This document shows, piece after piece, positions 1 to 6,808 of a stretch of 12,544 bases of DNA. The DNA lies in the NCBI GenBank assembly GCA_041686345.1, contig JAWLEA010000105.1, positions 1-12,544 of the forward strand. Reading direction: 5' to 3'. The stretch comes from JAQICJ01 sp041686345 (lineage in GTDB: Bacteria > Myxococcota_A > Polyangia > HGW-17). The translations under genes and the position numbers were made by a program. Positions within the stretch are counted from its first letter, which is position 1, and every line of letters starts with the position of its first letter. A model generated the notes under the pieces. It worked only from the letters and a program-made list of their open reading frames with translations, had not been told where the DNA came from and did no database searches.

Positions 1-51
1 ACACCCCACTAAAATAAATAAAAAAGTTAATAAAAATAATTTTTTAATCAT
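1..51 (-). CDS. Lipoprotein, N-terminal 17 codons only (cut by window edge)
   Basis: Reading the minus strand from the ATG at 51-49 gives MIKKLFLLTFLFILVGC up to the window edge. This is a textbook lipoprotein signal peptide: two lysines, a hydrophobic core and the lipobox L-V-G-C with Cys17 as the lipidation site. The mature protein lies outside the window, so its function is unknown. The start is 80 bp downstream of the cstA stop on the same strand, so the two may be co-transcribed. A weak GGA lies about 8 nt upstream and a GGAG about 20 nt upstream, so the ribosome binding site is unconvincing. The 17-codon length is short, but the exact lipobox makes chance unlikely. Confidence 0.6.
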   Translation of the reverse strand, partial: MIKKLFLLTFLFILVGC

Positions 52-131
52 ATTTAAATTCCAACATTCTCCGGAAGGAAATTTTTTGCAACTGGATCAA
101 ATTGTACCGGAGCCAGAAAATCCAGAAGGGT

Positions 132-1748
132 TTATTTGTTTAAAATGGTTTTTTTTCCCAGCAAAACACCAACCCCTTCATAACCTAGAACCAGGGCAAG
201 TATCATCAAAATCAGAGAAAGAATTGCCAAAGCATATTTGCCACTGCCAGCGAAATCATAGATATTATAAACCAAAGCCGCCATCGTAACGGAATAGATG
301 AAAACTCCCGGAATAATTGCAAACCGCTTTGGTCTTTTTAAATGAACAAGCCATACAGTTATAACCAAAAAGGCCAAAGAAGCCAAAAGTTGATTTGCTG
401 CTCCAAATATAGGCCAAATATCTGTTGCTGTTCCTGAAAATACCAGTCCCCCACCCAAAACAACAGTAATTATTGTGGCAAAATAACGGTTATTTGCCAA
501 AAATGACTGTTCTGAAGTTGATTTTTCAGGATCCAGAAATAACTCTTGAAAAGCAAAACGCCCAAGTCTGGTGGCTGTATCAAGAGAGGTAAGAGCAAAG
601 GCGGCTACGGCCAAAGCCATAAAAGTTGTTCCCACAAAAACCGGAATTCCGATTCCATTCAGGATTGTTGCACTGTTTTTGGAAAAAACTCCAATGGGAT
701 CACCAGTTGCTTGGGAATAATCTCCCGTCGTCATGACAGCTGCTGTAATCAGAGCTGTCACTGCCAGCAAACTTTCAATGAGCATGGAGCCATAACCTAC
801 TTTAACGGCGTCTTTTTCCGAGTCAAGTTGCTTGGAAGTAGTACCGGCGGCTACCAGGGAATGAAAACCTGAAAGAGCACCACAAGCCACCGTGACAAAA
901 AGCAGAGGAAGCAAAGGACCTTTATCGGTGAAAAAGACAGGCTTGGTCCCTAGTTGCAATTTAGGATTAACTACAATGATTCCGGTAACCAGAATAAAAA
1001 GCATCAAATAGAGAATATAGGAATTTAAATAATCACGGGGCTGCAAAAGGAGCCATACCGGCATTACAGATGCCGCCAAAATATAAAGAAGCATGATTAT
1101 TTTCCAAGTATTGACAGAAAGAACAAGGGGATACAAATAGCCCAGATAAACTGAGAAACCGAGAAAAATCAAACCCGCCATCGTAATAAGAATGAAGTTG
1201 ACTTTTAGCCGATACAGAGAGAACCCAATTCCTATAGCCAAAATAATAAACAAAATGGAAGCTGTACCCGCCTGGGGAAATTTGTGGAAGACATTAGCAA
1301 CTGCATTTGTAAAAACAGCTATTACCAAAAGCAAAGTTGCATATACAAAAATCAAAAATAAATTTTTAGCTGTCTTGCCTATTCGCTGCTCGACTACCAT
1401 TCCGAGAGAACGTCCCTGATGCCTGACCGAAATTAACAAAGAAGCAAAATCATGAACAGCACCCATAAAAATGCCGCCAATAACTATCCAGGCTAGCACG
1501 GCAGTCCAACCGTAGCGGGCTGCAACAACGGGGCCGATAATTGGTGCAGCTCCTGCAATAGAAGAAAAATGATGTCCGATCAGAATTGAAGGTCTGGTGG
1601 GAACATAATCGACTCCGTCATAATTGGTATGAGCAGGAGTGGGGCGCTGAGGATCAACCCCCAGTCTTTTCGCAATAAAACTGCCATAAAACTTGTAACC
1701 TGCAATGAAAATAATTATTGAAAAAACAATTATATATGCTCCACCCAT
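132..1748 (-). CDS. cstA: CstA-family carbon starvation protein (pyruvate/peptide transporter)
   Basis: A 538-residue polytopic inner-membrane protein of the CstA family, whose characterised members import pyruvate or peptides during carbon limitation. Family segments are visible: an N-terminal helix with the G-Y-K-F-Y-G pattern, the VPT...ILIGHHFSSIAGAAPIIGP region at about residues 48-75, and the central C-G-A-L-S-G-F-H-S motif followed by A-A-G-T-T-S-K-Q. Hydrophobic segments run through the whole length. It is shorter than enterobacterial CstA (about 700 residues) and matches the shorter versions found in many anaerobes. The start is supported by AAAGGA 9-10 nt upstream of the ATG. It lies 92 bp downstream of palindromic element copy 1 and on the same strand as the sensor kinase, which could regulate it. 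That link is inference from position only. The substrate is not determined by the sequence. Confidence 0.93.
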   Translation of the reverse strand: MGGAYIIVFSIIIFIAGYKFYGSFIAKRLGVDPQRPTPAHTNYDGVDYVPTRPSILIGHHFSSIAGAAPIIGPVVAARYGWTAVLAWIVIGGIFMGAVHDFASLLISVRHQGRSLGMVVEQRIGKTAKNLFLIFVYATLLLVIAVFTNAVANVFHKFPQAGTASILFIILAIGIGFSLYRLKVNFILITMAGLIFLGFSVYLGYLYPLVLSVNTWKIIMLLYILAASVMPVWLLLQPRDYLNSYILYLMLFILVTGIIVVNPKLQLGTKPVFFTDKGPLLPLLFVTVACGALSGFHSLVAAGTTSKQLDSEKDAVKVGYGSMLIESLLAVTALITAAVMTTGDYSQATGDPIGVFSKNSATILNGIGIPVFVGTTFMALAVAAFALTSLDTATRLGRFAFQELFLDPEKSTSEQSFLANNRYFATIITVVLGGGLVFSGTATDIWPIFGAANQLLASLAFLVITVWLVHLKRPKRFAIIPGVFIYSVTMAALVYNIYDFAGSGKYALAILSLILMILALVLGYEGVGVLLGKKTILNK

Positions 1749-1840
1749 AATTAGTTCCTTTCAAGGCAAAACCATAAAAAGAAGGTTCTGATATTTAAAT
1801 AGCTGATGGAAGTGAAAAAGCTTAACCTGAAATCTTAACT

Positions 1841-2005
1841 AGTTCCCATCCCAAAAAGGAAGGTCATCACCTGAACGCGGAATTTTATCTCATCAGTTTT
1901 ATCATAACTTCTTGATATAGTATTTACTATGTCTGCGAAGTTATTCCGCGCATCTGAGACAAACTTCTCATTCAGTTAATAACCACCATTCTGGGTGTGG
2001 GAACT
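1841..2005 (-). mobile_element. Palindromic MITE-like element, copy 1
   Basis: A 165-bp element starting AGTTCCCATCCCA and ending in a slightly diverged inverted copy (GGGTGTGGGAACT, with one extra base). It is flanked by exact 4-bp direct repeats AACT (1837-1840 and 2006-2009). Internal stems include CGCGGAA/TTCCGCG, ATAACTT/AAGTTAT and an apical ATAGTA/TACTAT. It encodes no protein of its own. Its right end overlaps the 3' end of the histidine kinase gene and supplies that gene's last nine codons and stop. Strand is given as minus because the RNA-folding evidence favours minus-strand transcription. Confidence 0.85.
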
Positions 2006-4726
2006 AACTATTTTGGGAAGAATTACCGTAAAGGTGGTTTTGCCTGGTTTTGAAGTTACTTTGATATCACCACCGTGCCTGTCCTTGACTATGCGGGAAA
2101 CAATACCGAGACCGAGTCCGGTTCCCTCTCCCTTGCCCTTGGTAGTGAAAAATGCGTCAAAGATTTTATCGACAACTTCTTCTGGTACCCCGCTACCGGT
2201 ATCGGTAACAGATACGTAGAGGAAATTTTTATCTATCCGGGTTGAAATTGTAATTTTTCCTTTACCATCAATTGCCTGAGAAGCATTAAGAATCAAATTT
2301 GTCCAAACCTGTGATAATTCGTCCCCATATACTTTAACCGGCTCAATATCACCATAGTCTTTGACAACCTCAATGTTGTGTTTGAGTTTATTAGCCAGAA
2401 TAATGAGAGAAGTTTCAATAACATCATGAATATTGACAAATTCAGGTTCATCCTGTTTGACATGACTGTAAGAACGCAAAGCAATAACTATTCTGCGCAC
2501 ACTTTCGATGGCTGTGGAAATTGATTTGGTTCCCCGATGTATTTTGAGGAGATCGTACATGAAATTGACGTAAGCACCCATATTGGGAGAACTGAAGCTC
2601 ATTATGAAATCTTCAACATATTTATGTGCTCCCATCTCGTGGATTTTCCTGCTTATATTGCGGGCTCTGCGAATTCCGTGTTCGGAGAGCACCTTGGCAA
2701 AAGCTTTTACCTTTTTGCGATCATATTTGTATTGGCCAATCTCTGATGAATCTTCCGTCATGAAATTTTTCATGATGGTAAGCAAGTAAGTCAACATTTT
2801 AATATCTTCGTCAGAATCACAAATTATCAGCAAATTATCAATAAAGATTCTGATATTGTTCTGCATATTATTGATAGAAGCATCAATAGCTCCAATTGGT
2901 GAATTGATTTCATGAGCCACACCTGCAATCAGAGAACCAAGTCCGGCCAGTCTTTCTCCAATTAAAACCTGAGCTTGGGTTTCCTTGAGTTCAGATAACG
3001 TATTTTCCAATTTTTCATTGGCTTGCTGCAACTCTTCGGTTCTTTCCTGAACCATAATTTCCAATTTCTCATTAAATCTGGAAATTTTTTCAAAAAGTTG
3101 AGCATTGACAATATAAATTCCAAGATTTTCAGAAACCCTTTCCAGAATTGTGATATGCAACTCTTCCCATTTATCTTCTTCGTCATGTTTATAAAAATAG
3201 AATACACCGATATAATCGTGTTGATACAAGACAGGTACTGCAAAGAGTTCACCATCAAACTTGTCAATCCCTTCCATATTTTCCTGCTCTGACAGGACCT
3301 TGGAATAAAATATTTTTCCTTCCTCAACAACACTTTCATAAAGATATTTTCCCTCTTTGCGAACTTTAATCAGTTGTTGAACATCAAGCCCTTCCTGGTA
3401 AAAAACACTGAAATTACCATCTTCATCTTTCATGAAAAAAGCTGCTTTTTCCGCCTGAATGGCAAGACTGATTGATTTAACCGCCTGAGAAATAACGTTT
3501 TTAAGGCCGATCTGAACACTGATTGCATTGATGATTTCATTGAGGGTCTGTACTTCACTAATTTGAGCAGTCCGCTTGTAATGCATTTTGCGCAGATCTT
3601 TAACCATTTCGCTGAAAGCATTCGCCAGTTCTCCAACCTCATCCGATGATTTGGGTTTGATACTTACGTTAAGATCACCCTGGGAAACGCGATTAGCTTT
3701 ATTGACCAGATTCACTATGGGATTGGACAAACTTCTTGAAAGCCAATAAGCAAAAATTATCACCAGAATCAAAGCCAGGAAGGCAATAAAAATAAGCATG
3801 GAAACAGCTTCCCATTGTCCTTCCTGAATAGCCGTAATATCAGTAGCGATCAGCAAAATCCCCATGGGGTTTCCTTCGTAATTATGAAAAAGCCTGAGGG
3901 AAACAGCATAATCCTCTTCAAATAGTGAAACTTCCATAGTCTGTGAAGATTGCCTGCTTTCAACAAAATCTTTTATGATTTCAACTTTAACAGGTGAACT
4001 TGTGGGCAATGCATCATTTTTATCTTTGAATGAGGTAACAAATTCATTGTTATAATCGCCATGGTAGGGATAGATAATAATATTAGAACCCAGGATAGTG
4101 CTGATATTCTGACAAAAAAGCTTATCAAGAACTATTGTCAAAACTACTGCTCCCTTGACATCATATTTTTCATTGAAAATGGGCGAAGCTGCTCTGATGT
4201 GAAGGCGGTTGACTTTTTTGTCACCACTTTTCTTGCTTTTAATGGAAACAATATCAATAGAGTGGGCATAATTGCCTATGACATTTTTAATCAATCGTTT
4301 GGAATTTATGAGATTATTTTCATAATGAGATTCGATTTCAGCTCTGGTTGTCGAGGCGGGAATAGATCCTGTATATAAAGAGCCGGTCAATTGACCCTTT
4401 TCATTGATTACCTGCAAAATTCCTGTTCCCAACTCAGAAAATTCCTTTTTCAGCAATCTTTCCTTCTGGTAAGAAAGAACATTTTTATCATAAAATTCAA
4501 AAAGAAGTTTGGACTTGGCCAATCTTGAAGTTGCTTTTTTTACTGAGGTTATATGCTCTACAAGCAAGTTGGTTCCGATTCTTATGGTCTTCTTGCTTTC
4601 AATATGCATATTGTTCTTGAGACGATTGATAATAATTCTAACTCCCATGACACTAGCCGCAAAGGCCGGTACGAGGCCCATTACTATCATCCATCCGGTC
4701 AATTTATGTCTAATCTTAAATTTCAT
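1976..4726 (-). CDS. Membrane sensor histidine kinase (Cache-like, HAMP, GAF, HisKA-like, HATPase)
   Basis: A 916-residue sensor kinase. A membrane helix at about residues 11-33 and a second at about 306-330 bracket a periplasmic region of roughly 270 residues, probably a Cache-type sensor. A HAMP linker follows (about 328-380), then a GAF-like domain (about 390-540), a coiled coil (about 549-594) and the H-box VAHEINSP with phospho-acceptor His605. The N-box NLILNASQAI has Asn814, the G1 box DTGSGVP has Asp842, and GTGLGLG lies near 869. The spacing from His605 to Asn814 is 209 residues, about 100 more than in classical HisKA kinases, and the extra segment is helical-looking. No receiver domain and no response regulator are present. 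The ATG overlaps the stop of the upstream binding-protein gene (ATGA), implying translational coupling. The last nine residues, SSHTQNGGY, and the TAA come from an inserted palindromic element. Confidence 0.95.
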   Translation of the reverse strand: MKFKIRHKLTGWMIVMGLVPAFAASVMGVRIIINRLKNNMHIESKKTIRIGTNLLVEHITSVKKATSRLAKSKLLFEFYDKNVLSYQKERLLKKEFSELGTGILQVINEKGQLTGSLYTGSIPASTTRAEIESHYENNLINSKRLIKNVIGNYAHSIDIVSIKSKKSGDKKVNRLHIRAASPIFNEKYDVKGAVVLTIVLDKLFCQNISTILGSNIIIYPYHGDYNNEFVTSFKDKNDALPTSSPVKVEIIKDFVESRQSSQTMEVSLFEEDYAVSLRLFHNYEGNPMGILLIATDITAIQEGQWEAVSMLIFIAFLALILVIIFAYWLSRSLSNPIVNLVNKANRVSQGDLNVSIKPKSSDEVGELANAFSEMVKDLRKMHYKRTAQISEVQTLNEIINAISVQIGLKNVISQAVKSISLAIQAEKAAFFMKDEDGNFSVFYQEGLDVQQLIKVRKEGKYLYESVVEEGKIFYSKVLSEQENMEGIDKFDGELFAVPVLYQHDYIGVFYFYKHDEEDKWEELHITILERVSENLGIYIVNAQLFEKISRFNEKLEIMVQERTEELQQANEKLENTLSELKETQAQVLIGERLAGLGSLIAGVAHEINSPIGAIDASINNMQNNIRIFIDNLLIICDSDEDIKMLTYLLTIMKNFMTEDSSEIGQYKYDRKKVKAFAKVLSEHGIRRARNISRKIHEMGAHKYVEDFIMSFSSPNMGAYVNFMYDLLKIHRGTKSISTAIESVRRIVIALRSYSHVKQDEPEFVNIHDVIETSLIILANKLKHNIEVVKDYGDIEPVKVYGDELSQVWTNLILNASQAIDGKGKITISTRIDKNFLYVSVTDTGSGVPEEVVDKIFDAFFTTKGKGEGTGLGLGIVSRIVKDRHGGDIKVTSKPGKTTFTVILPKIVSSHTQNGGY

Positions 4727-6327
4727 TTTATCTTTTTCATTGAATTATATATTGAAGTAGTGGAGGTTCTAACCTGAACATTATTTATCCTTTTGGAATA
4801 ACTGAAAACAAGGCTGGCATGAGCCAGTGGAACCCAAGGAGCCTGTTTAACGAATATCTGCAGTGCCTTGTTGTAATATTTTAACCTGTCCTCATTAATA
4901 ACACTTGCCCTGCCTTTACTGACCAGTTCATTATATCTTCTGTGTGAAAAGAAGGCATAGTTGGTTGCAGTTGAAGAATGCAGCAATCCATAAAGAAAAT
5001 TGTCAGGATCCCACATATCTCCAATCCAAGCATGAATAGCCATATCATGTCGACCTTTGGCCAGAGCCTTTTTATATTCATTATAGGGCAAAGAATGAAT
5101 ATTGACTTTGATTCCCACTTTGGCAAAATCGCTTTTGATAAGATTTGCTGTCAATCCAGGATTGGGGAGAATACTTCTTGGAGAGCGAATATGGTAAAGA
5201 TCAAGACTCTTGGCAATTCCATCTTCATACATTCCCCCTTCTTCATACAAAGCTCTGGCTTTGGGAAGATTGTGTTCGTACCAAGTGATTCCTCCTTCTC
5301 CTGTTTTGTAAACAGGTTTATTTTCTATTTCGAGATAGGGAGGAATTGGAAGTTTGGAAATTTGGGCGGTTCCCTGATACACCAGTTTTACTATTTTGTC
5401 TCTGTTGATGGTATGATTGGCGGCCAACCTGTTTTGCAAAACTGAAAAGGGAGGCTTTGAAGTGTTCAAAGCAATATAAACAACATTAACGCTCTTGATT
5501 TTTTTAATGGAAAGAAAAGGATGAAGATTCAATGTACGGTAACGTTGAGGATCCAATTGATGGGCTATATCCGCATTGCCACCGGCCAGAAGCAGAAAAC
5601 GCTGGCGATTGTCAGGTACGGTTTTGAAAACAAGATATTTGTAATTAGGCATGTTTTCTTCATCCCAATAATTTTCGTTTCTCTGAAGAACAACCCGTCC
5701 TTCTTTTTTGGAAAAGAATTTGAAAGGACCTGTCCCAACAGGGTTTTTATTGAGTACTTCTCCCTTGCCTTTATAAGGCTTAACTATCCCGACGGTAAAA
5801 AATCCAAGCAGTTTGAAGAAGGGAGCATAGTTATAATTTAATTTGAATCTGACTTTGTATTTGTTGATGGCTTTAACACTTTTGATCATGGTAAAATAGG
5901 CTTTCCAATAGTTGTAGCCACAGGAATCAGAACTGATTTTGCCTTCCTTGATGGCATTTAGGCCATCTATCTGTCTTTGGAAGGCAAAAACTACAGATTC
6001 TGCATCCATGGGAGTACCGTCGTGAAATTTAACGCCTTTTCTGATATTGAAATCCCAAATTAAACCATCTGCATAAGTCTGGGAACTTGTTGCCAGAATA
6101 TATTTTTTTTTGCCGGTTTTGGAATCCATTCCAACCAGACTTTCGTAAATCTGAGAGCAAACTTCAGCCGATTCAAATCCATCTGCACAAGCCGGATCAA
6201 GAGTAGAAATATCTTTAGCCCACACCACCTTCAAACTATTTTTCTTATTGATATTATTTTGTTTTTCTCCTTTTTGACAACTCAAAAAAAGAATTACAAA
6301 AAATAAGGGATTTATAATTTTTTTCAT
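4723..6327 (-). CDS. Peptide/solute-binding lipoprotein, OppA/DppA-type (SBP_bac_5)
   Basis: A 534-residue extracytoplasmic solute-binding protein of the family that binds oligopeptides, dipeptides, nickel or related ligands. The first 17 residues (MKKIINPLFFVILFLSC) form a lipoprotein-like signal with Cys17. The lipobox F-L-S-C is slightly off consensus, and the residue after Cys17 is Gln. Family signatures are clear: FHDGTPMDAESVVFAFQRQ near residues 98-116, then NPVGTGPFKF and the RNENYW segment. A late A-W-I-G-D-M-W-D-P-D-N motif is typical of the C-terminal lobe. No permease or ATPase genes are nearby. Instead its stop overlaps the start of a sensor kinase, so it may present a ligand to that kinase rather than feed a transporter (inference). 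No Shine-Dalgarno is evident before the ATG; the leader is AT-rich and contains a hairpin at 6352-6379. Confidence 0.93.
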   Translation of the reverse strand: MKKIINPLFFVILFLSCQKGEKQNNINKKNSLKVVWAKDISTLDPACADGFESAEVCSQIYESLVGMDSKTGKKKYILATSSQTYADGLIWDFNIRKGVKFHDGTPMDAESVVFAFQRQIDGLNAIKEGKISSDSCGYNYWKAYFTMIKSVKAINKYKVRFKLNYNYAPFFKLLGFFTVGIVKPYKGKGEVLNKNPVGTGPFKFFSKKEGRVVLQRNENYWDEENMPNYKYLVFKTVPDNRQRFLLLAGGNADIAHQLDPQRYRTLNLHPFLSIKKIKSVNVVYIALNTSKPPFSVLQNRLAANHTINRDKIVKLVYQGTAQISKLPIPPYLEIENKPVYKTGEGGITWYEHNLPKARALYEEGGMYEDGIAKSLDLYHIRSPRSILPNPGLTANLIKSDFAKVGIKVNIHSLPYNEYKKALAKGRHDMAIHAWIGDMWDPDNFLYGLLHSSTATNYAFFSHRRYNELVSKGRASVINEDRLKYYNKALQIFVKQAPWVPLAHASLVFSYSKRINNVQVRTSTTSIYNSMKKIK

Positions 6328-6644
6328 AATTAATTAAATCATCAACCATCTGGATCTGGTTTACAACTGCAACAGATCCGTAAAATTTAAAGCAACTCCC
6401 TGATTAGGAGAGAAAAAACATTTGAAGTCATGAAACTTGTTTGAAAACTGAAGAATCAAGATCTAAGCCGCAATGCCTTCTCAAAGGTCAGAAGCTAAAA
6501 TACCATCTGGAAAATCAAACAAGCACAATCAATAAATTTTCTCCGACATTTTAACTAATTTTACCAATATTTTACAGAAAGAAATAAGAATTAATCTATC
6601 TTCTTACTGAGTCAATAATTTGCATCCTGAAATGAGAACTAACT
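6328..6644. other. Long non-coding leader upstream of the binding-protein gene
   Basis: About 317 bp between the binding-protein start and element copy 2 contain no convincing gene on either strand; the longest frames noticed are about 20 codons without ribosome binding sites. The stretch should hold the promoter for the binding-protein/kinase operon. The only structure I could identify is the hairpin at 6352-6379. I could not pick a sigma-70 promoter with confidence because the region is AT-rich throughout. Confidence 0.5.
6352..6379 (-). promoter_or_regulatory. Leader hairpin before the binding-protein gene
   Basis: GGATCTG (6352-6358) and CAGATCC (6373-6379) form a perfect 7-bp inverted repeat with a 14-nt loop, 25 nt upstream of the ATG at 6327. 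It could be an operator or an mRNA leader hairpin near the ribosome entry region. No known regulator site or riboswitch was recognised. A 7-bp stem could arise by chance in a window of this size. Confidence 0.35.
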
Positions 6645-6808
6645 AGTTCCCATCCCATAAATGGATGTCATCGTCTGAATGCGGAATTTTACCTCATCTG
6701 CTTTGTCGTAACTGCTTGAAATAGTTGTGGCTATATCTGCGAAGTTACTCCGCGCATCTGAGGAAAACTTCTCATTCAGTCAAAAACCCCACTTCTGGGA
6801 TGGGAACT
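6645..6808 (-). mobile_element. Palindromic MITE-like element, copy 2
   Basis: A 164-bp element with perfect 13-bp terminal inverted repeats AGTTCCCATCCCA / TGGGATGGGAACT. Flanks are AACT (6641-6644) and ATCT (6809-6812), a 3/4 match to a 4-bp target duplication. Internal stems are TGCGGA/TCCGCG, GTAACT/AGTTAC and ATAG/CTAT. It is the most diverged of the three long copies in its arms, yet two terminal-stem positions change on both sides so that pairing is kept. On the minus strand its first base lies next to the SppA-like stop codon, TAG at 6807-6809, which straddles the element boundary. Confidence 0.85.

Noticed and set aside
1749..1770. TAGTTCC just before cstA as another element end
   Set aside because: It is only a 7-base match, is followed by the AAAGGA ribosome binding site and has no partner arm.
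1840..2006. Intrinsic transcription terminator formed by the element
   Set aside because: The hairpin is long enough, but neither end is followed by a U-tract in the copies examined, so classic intrinsic termination is not supported.
2962..3339. Overlapping reading frame inside the kinase gene
   Set aside because: It is a shadow frame of the conserved GAF and coiled-coil region, with no start signal and no family features.
4978..5445. 155-codon plus-strand frame opposite the binding-protein gene
   Set aside because: It is antisense to a clearly conserved solute-binding protein and has no recognisable domain.
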